A stretch of 40,435 bases of DNA from the NCBI GenBank assembly GCA_030065755.1, contig JASJDA010000045.1, positions 1-40,435 of the forward strand. Direction: 5' to 3'. The notes beneath the pieces were generated by a model. It was given only the letters and a program-made list of their open reading frames with translations. It searched no databases and had not been told where the DNA came from. Numbering within the stretch: position 1 is the first letter of the stretch; each line of letters starts with the position of its first letter. A program made the position numbers and the translations under genes. Shown here piece by piece: positions 1 through 8,249 of the stretch. The DNA is from Prochloraceae cyanobacterium. Lineage in GTDB: Bacteria; Cyanobacteriota; Cyanobacteriia; Cyanobacteriales; JASJDA01.

Positions 1-2
1 AA

Positions 3-2111
3 GGAATGTGGCAACCTCAGCAATTGTCAGAATTAAAAGATAAATTAAAAACATCTGGTCTTGAGTTAGATCCCGACGCTCTCACAAAACTTACCGAACA
101 TCCTATGGGTGCTGTTGTCAGTCTTGGGGGTTGCACCGCATCATTTGTTTCCCCTTCTGGACTGGTATTGACCAACCATCACTGCGCCCGTGGTTCGATA
201 CAATATAACTCAAAACCTTCAAATAATCTTCTAGAAAAAGGCTTTTTAGCGCCAAAAATAGACGAAGAATTGCCAGCTGCTCCTGGTAGTAGAGTATACA
301 TCACAGTTGCTGTCGATCGCGTCACCGATCAGATCGAAAATGCTCTCGATACAAATATTACTGGTTTAGCTCGCTATCAAGCAATTTCCGATCGCCAAAA
401 ACAATTGGTGCGAGAATGCGAAAGAGATTTAGGACATAGCTGTCGAGTGTATAGTTTTTATGGAGGTTTAGAATACTATCTCATCAAACAGCTAGAAATT
501 CGCGACGTTCGTTTAGTATATGCTCCTGCTTCGGGTATTGGCTTTTTTGGCGGAGATATAGATAATTGGCAATGGCCCAGACATACAGGAGATTTTGCCT
601 TTTATCGTGCTTATGTAGGTAAAAATGGTCTTCCTGCTGATTATTCTCCAGATAACGTTCCCTATCAACCCAAACATTATCTCAAAGTTTCTTCTACTGG
701 TCTCAAACCCGATGACTTTGTTATGGTAGTTGGCTATCCAGGTAGAACTAATCGATATCGCTTAGCAGAAGAAGTAGAAAATACTTTTCAATGGTACTAT
801 CCCACTGTTCTGAAAATATTAGCTAATTGGTCGGAAAGAATCGAGAAAGAAACTGAGAACGACCCCGATGCCAAAATTAAATATGCCGGTCTCGTATTCG
901 GTATCAATAACACAGCTAAAAATTTTCAGGGGATGATAGATGGTTTTGCTAGAACTAATTTATTACAAAGCAAGAGTCAGCTAGAAAGAGACCTAGAAAA
1001 ATGGATTGAAAGTGACGAGCGATTGCGAGATCGCTACCAAGACAATCTCAAAAATCTTAAAGCTCTCATAGCCCGCAAGCAAGCCATACAAAAAAGAAAT
1101 CTACGCCTGCGTTATTTGAGTCAATCGGATTTATTAAATACTGCCAGTCGATTATATCGTTTGAGCGTAGAGAAACAAAAGCCAGATAAAGATCGCGAAC
1201 CAGGCTATCAAGAGCGAGATTTAACCCGTTTTAAAGAGTCATTAATTCGGCTCGATCGCCGTTTTGACAGCGAAGTAGATAAAGTAATTTGGCTCAAATT
1301 CATTGAAGATTATGCTATTGTCCCCAGTCAAGATCCCATTGAAGTCTTCGATCGATTTTTTAGCATAGGAAAGACTTTAGAGCCAGATAAACTGAAAACT
1401 AAGCTAGATGCTATGTATCAAAAGACCGATCTAAGCGATCGGCAAACCCGTCTAAAATGGATGGACGAGTCGCCAAAAGCTTTTGAATCTAGCGAAGATC
1501 CCTTTATTCAACTAGCAGTTGCTATGTTTGACTTAAATATGGCTGTCGAACGAGAACAAAGAGAAATAGAAGGTTCTCTACAACAGTTGCGATCGCGCTA
1601 TATGGAAGGTTTAATAGCTTACTATCGCCATTTAGGTAAACCCATATATCCCGATGCTAACGGTACCCTAAGAGTTACTTTTGGTCGCATCGAAGGCTAT
1701 TCAGCAGCCAATGGCAACTTTTACTCACCCTTTACTATCCTGCGCGGTATTGCAGAAAAATACACTGGTCGAGACCCTTTTAACGCACCTAGAAGACAAT
1801 TAGAACTAATTGAGAACAAAACCTACGGTCCTTACTACGATCCGCGTCTAAATTCGGTTCCTGTTAACTTTCTCAGCGACTTAGATATTACTGGTGGTAA
1901 TTCTGGGTCTCCTACTCTAAATAATAGAGGTGAGTTAGTAGGTCTAGTATTTGACGGCAATTACGATAGTATCATCAGTGATTGGCAGTTTACTGACAAT
2001 AGCAGGGCTATTCACGTAGATATAAGTTATGTGCTGTGGGTGATGGAATATGTAGATAATGCAGATAATTTACTAGCAGAATTGAAACTCGATCGCGTAG
2101 CGCCTCGCTAG
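3..2111 (+). CDS. S46 family dipeptidyl peptidase (DPP7-like), 5' partial
   Basis: This is a serine dipeptidyl aminopeptidase of family S46, which removes dipeptides from the N-terminus of oligopeptides, normally in the periplasm. The frame is open to the window edge and the first residues read G-M-W-Q-P-Q-Q-L. In this family that motif follows the signal peptide, so the true start and signal peptide lie upstream. Counting from the first Met, the catalytic His is in TNHHC (residues 56-60), the Asp in RHTGDF (192-197) and the Ser in GGNSGSP (Ser633). The residue 18 after the Ser is Gly in FDGNY. Gly at this position is typical of DPP7 (hydrophobic P1), whereas DPP11 has Arg. Family assignment is firm. 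The specificity call is an inference from that single position. Confidence 0.93.
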   Translation, partial: GMWQPQQLSELKDKLKTSGLELDPDALTKLTEHPMGAVVSLGGCTASFVSPSGLVLTNHHCARGSIQYNSKPSNNLLEKGFLAPKIDEELPAAPGSRVYITVAVDRVTDQIENALDTNITGLARYQAISDRQKQLVRECERDLGHSCRVYSFYGGLEYYLIKQLEIRDVRLVYAPASGIGFFGGDIDNWQWPRHTGDFAFYRAYVGKNGLPADYSPDNVPYQPKHYLKVSSTGLKPDDFVMVVGYPGRTNRYRLAEEVENTFQWYYPTVLKILANWSERIEKETENDPDAKIKYAGLVFGINNTAKNFQGMIDGFARTNLLQSKSQLERDLEKWIESDERLRDRYQDNLKNLKALIARKQAIQKRNLRLRYLSQSDLLNTASRLYRLSVEKQKPDKDREPGYQERDLTRFKESLIRLDRRFDSEVDKVIWLKFIEDYAIVPSQDPIEVFDRFFSIGKTLEPDKLKTKLDAMYQKTDLSDRQTRLKWMDESPKAFESSEDPFIQLAVAMFDLNMAVEREQREIEGSLQQLRSRYMEGLIAYYRHLGKPIYPDANGTLRVTFGRIEGYSAANGNFYSPFTILRGIAEKYTGRDPFNAPRRQLELIENKTYGPYYDPRLNSVPVNFLSDLDITGGNSGSPTLNNRGELVGLVFDGNYDSIISDWQFTDNSRAIHVDISYVLWVMEYVDNADNLLAELKLDRVAPR

Positions 2112-2132
2112 GAGCGAGATCGTACCTCAATG
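2104..2132. repeat. Short hairpin repeat, copy 1 (CTCGC/GCGAG)
   Basis: CTCGC and GCGAG form a 5-bp stem with a TAGGA loop that contains the stop codon of the S46 peptidase. It is followed by ATCGTACCTCAATG. A very similar hairpin and tail occurs at 28334-28362, so this looks like a small interspersed repeat. Confidence 0.4.
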
Positions 2133-2143
2133 GGAAACCAATA

Positions 2144-2165
2144 ACGATCGTAGAATTACGATCGT
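2144..2165. terminator. Hairpin between convergent S46 and GNAT genes
   Basis: A perfect 9-bp inverted repeat (ACGATCGTA, loop GAAT, TACGATCGT) lies between the two convergent genes and covers the GNAT stop codon. There is no long T-run, so it may act as a weak bidirectional terminator. This is an inference from position. Confidence 0.4.
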
Positions 2166-2611
2166 AGCTCTCCCTCTAAAGAGAATAAGTAGAGGACGAA
2201 CGGGTTGGAATCTTCCCGTCCTCCCACTGAAGTATATAGCGCCCGCGCAGCGTGGTTATCTGGTTCTGTGGCAACCCAAGCCTCCTGGCAACCGAGGGTT
2301 TTTCCCCGTGCAAGGAGTGCCTTCAGCATTTTCTTAGCAATGCCTTGGCGCTGATATGTCGGTGCTACGCCGACTTCATTGATAAATAGCTCGGCAATTT
2401 TATCGGGGTGAACGTAATGAACACCTGAAGCAAAGCCAACGACTTTGTTGTTATCGATGGCAACGACCATATGATGTCGCGGATCCCTCAAGAACTCCTT
2501 TGCTAAGTCTGCTTGCACTGGGTAGTCAAATACATCAGCTTCTACATTTTCAAGAACCATCCAATCGTTTTCTCCAAGCAGTCGAATCGATACTTCGGAG
2601 TGTTTCATCAT
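2156..2611 (-). CDS. GNAT family N-acetyltransferase
   Basis: A 151-residue single-domain GNAT protein that would transfer an acetyl group from acetyl-CoA to an amine. The acetyl-CoA binding motif A is clear: a V-G-V-A-P strand followed by the Q-R-Q-G-I-A loop and helix (about residues 80-95). The downstream A-R-A-L-Y-T-S-V-G-G segment is the usual GNAT C-terminal signature. The overall pattern is reminiscent of AAC(3)-I-like aminoglycoside acetyltransferases, but the substrate cannot be read from sequence. The gene is monocistronic and convergent with the S46 peptidase. Its 5' flank is the tandem-repeat promoter region at 2628-2711. Confidence 0.85.
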   Translation of the reverse strand: MMKHSEVSIRLLGENDWMVLENVEADVFDYPVQADLAKEFLRDPRHHMVVAIDNNKVVGFASGVHYVHPDKIAELFINEVGVAPTYQRQGIAKKMLKALLARGKTLGCQEAWVATEPDNHAARALYTSVGGREDSNPFVLYLFSLEGELRS

Positions 2612-2627
2612 ATATTAATCGAGATAG

Positions 2628-2711
2628 GATACTTTTTCATACTTTTTTCTATACTTTTTCATACTTTTTTTTACTGAAAAATACTGACAAATTTTCCAAA
2701 TACAATAATAA
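2628..2711 (+). promoter_or_regulatory. CATACTTTTT-repeat promoter, copy A
   Basis: Six units related to CATACTTTTT start at 2628, 2638, 2650, 2660, 2670 and 2680, mostly 10 bp apart. They end in CTGACA (2684-2689), a good -35 box. A 16-bp spacer leads to TAATAA at 2706, inside a short TAA run. The layout matches copies at 28543, 31647 and 40164. The direction points to the DUF4278 gene at 2807. The repeated units in front of -35 look like stacked activator sites on one DNA face; the regulator is unknown. Confidence 0.6.
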
Positions 2712-2806
2712 TAATAATAATTGATATATTACTTGGATGCTTAATATTTACAACAAAAAACTACAAAAAACTATTTGTCAAACTAATAATTAGTGAGTGT
2801 TTTTCC

Positions 2807-3238
2807 ATGTTAATTCTCTTTCCTGAAGATGTAAAATATTGCGAATTTACCCATCCAACCTCCACTTCAGTAAACAATCTAAAAGTTTTGAAATATCACG
2901 GACATTCATTTATTAAAATCAAGTCTTACGCTCACAATCAGTTACAAAATGCTATATCATACTGTCGAGAATTATTAGAAGATCGCTCATCAGTTCGACT
3001 CCCGATCCTACTCAAAGAACCTACAGCTTATAGTCTTTGGTTTGAGACTAGATCGAGAAACATAGTTGAAGCCAAGCCTTGCGATCTCGATCGACAAAAA
3101 CCAACTGTTAATAATAAAGTAAAAACTACCCTAAAATATCGAGGGGTAGAAATTGTTCGAGAAACTAAACAGCCATCTTTATCCCACGATCGCAATACTC
3201 ATCATTTGAAATATCGAGGTCAAGATTATTCTCAATAA
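2807..3238 (+). CDS. DUF4278 domain-containing protein
   Basis: A 143-residue protein with three copies of the short LKYRG-type motif that defines cyanobacterial DUF4278: LKYHGHSF near residues 28-35, LKYRGVEI near 108-115 and LKYRGQDY at the C-terminus. Function is unknown for the family. There is no signal peptide or membrane segment. It lies about 95 bp downstream of repeat promoter A, so it may belong to the same regulon as the FHA-GAF gene and devB. Its last codons overlap the proposed AUU start of the uroporphyrinogen methyltransferase gene by 11 nt, which suggests translational coupling. Confidence 0.75.
   Translation: MLILFPEDVKYCEFTHPTSTSVNNLKVLKYHGHSFIKIKSYAHNQLQNAISYCRELLEDRSSVRLPILLKEPTAYSLWFETRSRNIVEAKPCDLDRQKPTVNNKVKTTLKYRGVEIVRETKQPSLSHDRNTHHLKYRGQDYSQ
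3216..3230 (+). promoter_or_regulatory. Shine-Dalgarno GAGGT with candidate AUU start
   Basis: GAGGT (3216-3220) lies within the last codons of the DUF4278 gene, 7 nt before ATT at 3228. This spacing decides the start of the methyltransferase/synthase gene, because no conventional start codon precedes its SAM-binding loop. Confidence 0.45.
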
Positions 3239-4793
3239 TCAAGAAAAGGGCAAAGTTTATATAATTGGAGCAGGGCCAGGGAGCATTAGTTATCTTACTC
3301 TCAAAGGGCAACAATTGCTTTCGATCGCCTCTGTAGTAATTTACGACGCACTTGTAGATCCAGAATTATTACAGTTAGCACCGCCAAATTGCCTCAAACT
3401 AGATGTGGGTAAGCGAGGAGGAAGACCCAGCACCCCTCAGCAAAAGATTAATCAATTACTCATAGCATATTGTTTGCAAGGCAAACAAGTAGTTAGACTC
3501 AAAAGTGGGGATCCTTTTATTTTCGGTCGCTCCAGTGAGGAAATACAAGCACTGAGCGCAGCAGGTTGCGATTTTGAGATAATTCCAGGGATTTCTTCTG
3601 CAATAGCCGCACCAACACTAGCAGGAATTCCCCTAACCGATCGAATTTTCAGCACCTGTTTTGCAGTTTTGAGCGCTCACGACCCAGATAAACTCGACTG
3701 GGAGGCTTTAGCTAGGATCGATACTCTAGTAATTCTAATGGGAGGACGCAATTTAGAGAGAATAGTGCAGCAGTTGAAAGACAATGGTCGATCGCCTCTC
3801 ACTCCCGCAGCCATAATACGCGATTGTTCTCGTCCGTCCCAACAAGTTTGGAGTGGCACGTTAGAGGATATAGTAAATAAAACCAGTGGTGTTTCTCTTT
3901 CACCAGCAGTAATTGTAGTTGGCGAGGTTGTGAAATTGGCAGATAATTTACAATTGCAGCAGCAACACAAACCTTTAGCGAGTAAAACTATTCTAGTCAC
4001 TCGTGCAGCCGGACAATCGGCTAAATTTACAGATTTATTACAACAGCAGGGAGCAAATGTCATAGAAATACCTGCTTTAGAAATTCGTCCCCCTTCCAGT
4101 TGGGAAGGTTTAGATCGAGCGATCGATCGCTTACAAGATTTTCACTGGTTAATCTTGACCTCAGCTAACGGAGTAGAATATTTCTTTAAACGCTTGACAA
4201 ATTTAGGTAAAAATGCAGTAGATTTAGCCCAAATTAAAATTGCTGTAGTTGGCAAAAAAACGGCAGCAACTCTCAAAAAACAGGGCTTACGAGCAGATTT
4301 TATTCCTCCCGACTTTGTAGCAGACTCATTAGTCGAAAATTTCCCAGAAGCTTTAACTAACAAAAAAATACTCTTTCCTCGCGTAGAAACTGGAGGGAGA
4401 GCAATTTTAGTCAAAGAATTAAGTGCTGCTGGTGCAGAAATTGTAGAAGTTGCAGCCTACGAGTCTGGATGTCCGAAGGAAATAGATGCTGCTGCATGGG
4501 AAGCAATACAAAAAAAACAAGTCGATATAATTACCTTCGCTAGTTCCAAAACAGTGAGAAACTTCGCTCAACTGATAGAATCAGCAAAAGGAGATAATTC
4601 GGCTCGATCGCTCTTAGAGGGAGTCACTATTGCTTCGATCGGCCCGCAAACTTCTCAAAGTTGCCGAGAAATATTGGGAAGAGTAGATATAGAAGCATCC
4701 GTTTATACCTTAGAAGGACTGACAGAGGCGATCTTGGGGAGTGTGGGAGAGGGGGAGAGGGGGAGAGGGGGAGAGGGGGAGAAAGATATGTAG
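3228..4793 (+). CDS. Uroporphyrinogen-III C-methyltransferase / uroporphyrinogen-III synthase fusion, AUU start proposed
   Basis: This is a bifunctional tetrapyrrole enzyme. The N-terminal CobA (SUMT) half makes precorrin-2 for siroheme/cobalamin. The C-terminal HemD half cyclises hydroxymethylbilane to uroporphyrinogen III. SUMT signatures seen include G-A-G-P-G near the N-terminus, GKRGG, RLKSGDPFIFGR and VIPGISS. HemD begins around SKTILVTRAAGQS. There is no ATG, GTG or TTG between the frame's upstream TGA (3207-3209) and codon 3315, and a start at 3315 (TTG) would delete the G-A-G-P-G SAM loop. GAGGT at 3216-3220 sits 7 nt before an ATT at 3228, which is the best start. ATT at 3225 and a frameshift from the upstream gene are alternatives. 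The C-terminus is extended by a GAGAGGGG microsatellite encoding Gly/Glu/Arg. Confidence 0.85.
   Translation: MLNNQEKGKVYIIGAGPGSISYLTLKGQQLLSIASVVIYDALVDPELLQLAPPNCLKLDVGKRGGRPSTPQQKINQLLIAYCLQGKQVVRLKSGDPFIFGRSSEEIQALSAAGCDFEIIPGISSAIAAPTLAGIPLTDRIFSTCFAVLSAHDPDKLDWEALARIDTLVILMGGRNLERIVQQLKDNGRSPLTPAAIIRDCSRPSQQVWSGTLEDIVNKTSGVSLSPAVIVVGEVVKLADNLQLQQQHKPLASKTILVTRAAGQSAKFTDLLQQQGANVIEIPALEIRPPSSWEGLDRAIDRLQDFHWLILTSANGVEYFFKRLTNLGKNAVDLAQIKIAVVGKKTAATLKKQGLRADFIPPDFVADSLVENFPEALTNKKILFPRVETGGRAILVKELSAAGAEIVEVAAYESGCPKEIDAAAWEAIQKKQVDIITFASSKTVRNFAQLIESAKGDNSARSLLEGVTIASIGPQTSQSCREILGRVDIEASVYTLEGLTEAILGSVGEGERGRGGEGEKDM
4741..4787. repeat. GAGAGGGGGA microsatellite
   Basis: Tandem units of GAGAGGGG(G) form the 3' end of the tetrapyrrole gene and are translated as a Gly/Glu/Arg tail. 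A related run occurs at 40371-40390. Such units are prone to slippage. Confidence 0.8.
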
Positions 4794-4816
4794 TAATTAT
4801 GCATTGTCTCTAACCT

Positions 4817-4839
4817 CTGACCCCTGACCCCTGACCCCT
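4817..4839. repeat. Heptamer repeat CTGACCC
   Basis: About three consecutive CTGACCC heptamers lie in the convergent gap between the tetrapyrrole gene and argC. The complementary GGTCAGG form appears near 39447-39460. This is a cyanobacterial short tandemly repeated repetitive sequence. Confidence 0.75.
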
Positions 4840-4844
4840 TTCTG

Positions 4845-5903
4845 CTAAGGATAAAAAGCCAACTGAGGTAAACCCAAAGTTTCCTCCCAACCCATCATTA
4901 AATTTAAACACTGCACTGCTTGACCAGCCTGACCTTTCATTAAATTATCAATAACTGACATAACAATTATGCGCTCGGTATGGGGGTCAACTTCTATGCC
5001 TATGTAACATAAATTGGTCCCGCTAGCCCATTTGGTTTGAGGATAAAAGCCACTGGGCAAAACTTTAACAAAAGGAGAAGAGCGATAAAAAGCACTATAA
5101 ATTGTAATTAAATCTTCTCGAACTAATCCAGGATCCCTTAAAGTACCGTAGACAGTTGCTAAAATGCCCCTAACCATAGGAATGAGATGGGGGGTAAACT
5201 GCACCCTAATTTCTTGTCCCGCTAATTCAGTGCAAATTTGTTCAATTTCTGGAGTGTGTCTGTGAGCAGCTACACTGTAGGCTCCCAGAGAGTTATCTGC
5301 TTCTGCTAACAATAAGTGAGTTTTACCTTGCCTTCCTCCTCCAGAAGTTCCCGATTTAGCATCAATAATAGCCGTTTCTGGTAGAATTAAACCCTGTTTG
5401 AAAAGTGGAGCAAGTGCCAAGAGACTTGCGGTAGGATAGCAACCAGGACAACCAACTAACTGAGCTTGCTGAATCGGTTCGCGGTATAATTCAGGCAAGC
5501 CGTAAACTGCAGTAGCAGCTAATTCTGTATCTGTACGTTCTTTTTTATACCAAGTGGTGTAGGTTTCTAAACTAGTAAACCTGTAGTCAGCCGATAAATC
5601 TAGTACCTTACAACCCTTTTCTACCAAAGCAGGAGCCATTTGAGAGGCCAAACCGTTAGGCAAACTCAAGAAAACCACCTTACTTCTTGAAGCGATCGCC
5701 TCTAAGTCTATAGCATCTATATTTAAATTGACCTGATGAGCGAGATGAGGATATAGAGAAGCAAATGGCTTTCCCGCGCTGCTGTCCCCTGCTAGATAAG
5801 CTATTTCTACTAAAGGATGTTCTGTAAGCAGTCGAACTAGTTGGACTCCGCCATAACCAGAAGCACCAATAATTCCTATAGGTAAACGTTCTAGATCAAC
5901 CAT
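4845..5903 (-). CDS. argC: N-acetyl-gamma-glutamyl-phosphate reductase
   Basis: ArgC reduces N-acetylglutamyl phosphate to the semialdehyde with NADPH, the third step of arginine synthesis, in the cytosol. The 352-residue length is normal. The N-terminal Rossmann motif GASGYGG is at residues 13-19. The catalytic cysteine is Cys155 in [10 protein letters not shown]. The late motif HTPEIEQ and the C-terminal [12 protein letters not shown] segment are characteristic. The gene stands alone, divergent from ribBA across a 240-bp gap and convergent with the tetrapyrrole gene. Start is the ATG giving [10 protein letters not shown]. Assignment is firm. Confidence 0.97.
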   Translation of the reverse strand: MVDLERLPIGIIGASGYGGVQLVRLLTEHPLVEIAYLAGDSSAGKPFASLYPHLAHQVNLNIDAIDLEAIASRSKVVFLSLPNGLASQMAPALVEKGCKVLDLSADYRFTSLETYTTWYKKERTDTELAATAVYGLPELYREPIQQAQLVGCPGCYPTASLLALAPLFKQGLILPETAIIDAKSGTSGGGRQGKTHLLLAEADNSLGAYSVAAHRHTPEIEQICTELAGQEIRVQFTPHLIPMVRGILATVYGTLRDPGLVREDLITIYSAFYRSSPFVKVLPSGFYPQTKWASGTNLCYIGIEVDPHTERIIVMSVIDNLMKGQAGQAVQCLNLMMGWEETLGLPQLAFYP

Positions 5904-6143
5904 AATTTTTTTTACAAGTAATATTGAACATAGTGGCTTGGCTTGGGTTGAATTTTTGATTTAACCCTGATATAAGGAGAATAATTTTTTAACAGTACCA
6001 AGAGTTGATTTCTGTTACAGATAGTGCTTTTTATCTTTTAACTTTTAACAATCTCCAGCTTCAGTAAAACAGCAAACAAGCTACAATCAGATCGAGAGAA
6101 AAGTTAGAAAAGTTTACAATTATTTTTTAGTTTAATTTGTCTA

Positions 6144-7823
6144 GTGGAAGCTCCTCAAAATAAATCCTTCGAGTTCGATTCGCTCGACGCTGCCATAGCC
6201 GAGATTAAGGCAGGTCGTATGTTGGTGGTAGTTGACGACGAAAACAGAGAAAACGAAGGCGATCTCATTTGTGCCGCCCAATTTGCTACGCCAAATACTA
6301 TTAACTTTATGGCAGTAGAAGCGCGGGGACTGATTTGTTTGGCAATGACAGCCGATCGCCTCGACAAATTAGACATTCCCCTAATGGTCACTAAAAACAC
6401 CGACACAAATCAGACAGCATTTACTGTTAGTGTAGACGCTGCTCCTCATCTGGGTGTCACCACAGGCATATCAGCAGAAGACCGCGCCCGTACCATTCAG
6501 GTTGCTATTAATCCTGCTAGCCGATCGGAAGATCTCACTCGTCCAGGTCACGTATTTCCCATCCGCGCCAGAGCTGGTGGCGTTTTAAAAAGGGCAGGTC
6601 ACACCGAAGCGGCTGTGGATCTGGCAAGACTGGCGGGATTATATCCAGCAGGAGTAATTTGCGAGATTCAAAACCCTGACGGTTCAATGGCAAGATTACC
6701 ACAATTAATTGCATATGCCAAGAAACATCAGCTTAAAATAATAAGTATTGCGGATTTAATCAGTTATCGCCTCAAACACGATCGCTTCGTCAACCTAGAA
6801 ACTGTTTGCAAATTTCCCAGTCAGTTTGGGGATTTTAAGATTTACGCATACAAGAATACCCTCGACAATACAGAACATCTGGCTATTGTCAAGGGAGATC
6901 CGGCAGAATTTCGAGATAAACCAGTCATGGTAAGGATGCACTCGGAATGTTTAACTGGAGATGCTCTGGGCTCCCTGCGCTGCGACTGTCGGATGCAGCT
7001 ACATACAGCCTTGAAGACGATCGAAAATGCGGGTCTGGGAGTTGTAGTTTATCTGCGACAAGAAGGACGGGGAATAGGGCTAGTCAATAAATTAAAAGCT
7101 TATTCCCTACAGGATATGGGACTCGATACAGTCGAAGCTAACGAAAGATTGGGTTTTGCTCCCGATCTTCGGGACTACGGTATGGGAGCGCAAATTCTCA
7201 ACGACCTGGGGATTAAGAAAATTTGCTTGATTACCAACAACCCTCGCAAAATTGTCGGTTTGAAAGGGTATGGATTAGAGGTTGTCGATCGGGTACCTTT
7301 GTTAATCGAAACTAACGATTACAATTCTGGGTATTTGGCAACTAAAGCCAAAAAAATGGGTCACTTGTTGCTGCAAACCTATTTAATGGCAGTGGCGATC
7401 GATTGGGACGAACAAGTAGAATCGGTCAAAGATCGCTACGAGCAATTAGAAAAATTACGGGATTTGGCAAGCTCTGAGGAGCTGTTGTTACAAGAAGAAG
7501 CAAGACCAGTAGCGATCGCACTGTTTAGCAAACCTTCTGCGATCTTTCACTTAGGTTTCGATCGACCGTCACTGGCAAAACCAGATTGGTACACAAATTG
7601 TCGCACTCCTTACGCAACAGGAATCTTCAACATTTTAGACAAAATTTCTACTTGGCCTGAAGTCAAGCGTTTGGAATTCCTCATTGCTTGTGTAGACGAT
7701 CCCATCCTCTGCTTGCAGTCCAATCTCGATCGACATACTTTCCCCCTAACTCAAAAACCTTCTACCCTTTGTAACAATTTACAAACCCAAACAATTTATA
7801 GTTTTACAGTAAAGGAAAGCTAA
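6144..7823 (+). CDS. ribBA: Bifunctional DHBP synthase / GTP cyclohydrolase II
   Basis: This enzyme starts both branches of riboflavin synthesis. The N-terminal RibB domain (about 10-210) makes dihydroxybutanone phosphate from ribulose 5-phosphate and carries the DDENRENEGDL motif (31-41). The RibA domain (about 215-410) opens GTP and shows its zinc site as Cys269, Cys280 and Cys282 in HSECLTGD...CDC, with GRGIGL downstream. A tail of about 130 residues follows, as is common in cyanobacteria. The start is a GTG at 6144. No FMN riboswitch sequence was found in the 240-bp upstream gap. Confidence 0.96.
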   Translation: MEAPQNKSFEFDSLDAAIAEIKAGRMLVVVDDENRENEGDLICAAQFATPNTINFMAVEARGLICLAMTADRLDKLDIPLMVTKNTDTNQTAFTVSVDAAPHLGVTTGISAEDRARTIQVAINPASRSEDLTRPGHVFPIRARAGGVLKRAGHTEAAVDLARLAGLYPAGVICEIQNPDGSMARLPQLIAYAKKHQLKIISIADLISYRLKHDRFVNLETVCKFPSQFGDFKIYAYKNTLDNTEHLAIVKGDPAEFRDKPVMVRMHSECLTGDALGSLRCDCRMQLHTALKTIENAGLGVVVYLRQEGRGIGLVNKLKAYSLQDMGLDTVEANERLGFAPDLRDYGMGAQILNDLGIKKICLITNNPRKIVGLKGYGLEVVDRVPLLIETNDYNSGYLATKAKKMGHLLLQTYLMAVAIDWDEQVESVKDRYEQLEKLRDLASSEELLLQEEARPVAIALFSKPSAIFHLGFDRPSLAKPDWYTNCRTPYATGIFNILDKISTWPEVKRLEFLIACVDDPILCLQSNLDRHTFPLTQKPSTLCNNLQTQTIYSFTVKES

Positions 7824-7867
7824 GAGTTTATTAACACAGAAAGTGACAAATGTCAATTAGAGTTTTA

Positions 7868-7943
7868 CCAGCCTCTGGCTGGAGTTCAAGGCTCCCTATT
7901 AGGGTAGTCCCCAATAAGTTGGGGTAAAATTTCCAACTTATTG
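7868..7943. terminator. Two hairpins between ribBA and the RHH gene
   Basis: A 6-bp perfect stem CCAGCC/GGCTGG (7868-7882) is followed by an 11-bp perfect inverted repeat CAATAAGTTGG/CCAACTTATTG (7912-7943). Genes on either side converge here, so a bidirectional terminator is likely, although neither stem is followed by a clean T-run. Confidence 0.45.
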
Positions 7944-7945
7944 CT

Positions 7946-7974
7946 CTGTTCCCTATTCCCTGTTCCCTGTTCCC
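7946..7974. repeat. Heptamer repeat TTCCCTG/ATTCCCT
   Basis: Four units of the TTCCCTR type occur in a row. The complementary GGGAATA form lies at 18399-18417. These are interspersed heptamers, not a CRISPR. Confidence 0.7.
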
Positions 7975-7976
7975 TT

Positions 7977-8108
7977 TTACTCAACTTTTGATTTGAGTTT
8001 TAGTATCAACTCTCTAACAACCTGGTTTTCTGTTTTTTCTTTTTGTTTGCAATAGGCTTTAAGTATTGCGTCTTCTTCGTTAGAAAGCCTAAAAGTTTTT
8101 TTAATCAC
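7977..8108 (-). CDS. Small ribbon-helix-helix-like protein
   Basis: A short minus-strand frame encodes about 43 residues from a GTG at 8108: V-I-K-K-T-F-R-L-S, then a helical region N-E-E-D-A-I-L-K-A-Y-C, then T-E-N-Q-V-V-R-E-L-I-L-K-L. A strand followed by two helices is the layout of the CopG/Arc ribbon-helix-helix DNA-binding fold. The frame stays open 12 more codons upstream, to a TAG at 8145-8147, and that stretch (YYRRYRRHSDG) is basic and could belong to the protein, but it has no standard start codon. It could be a solitary regulator or an antitoxin without a visible toxin. The fold call comes from pattern only. Confidence 0.5.
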   Translation of the reverse strand: MIKKTFRLSNEEDAILKAYCKQKEKTENQVVRELILKLKSKVE

Positions 8109-8249
8109 GCCATCACTATGCCGTCGATATCTTCTATAATAATTCTATCATTAAGTAGTCGATCGTTGAAAATTGACCATCCCCGCTCTAGAAGGGTGAG
8201 GATTCTTGGTTCAATAATTGTGACTTTTGACAGCAATTGCATTGCGAGA

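Noticed and set aside
2500-2724. Plus-strand frame over the GNAT start and repeat promoter
   Set aside because: It is antisense to a real gene and its end is low-complexity Phe/Tyr/Asn from the repeats.
5904-6143. FMN riboswitch upstream of ribBA
   Set aside because: None of the conserved RFN blocks was found.
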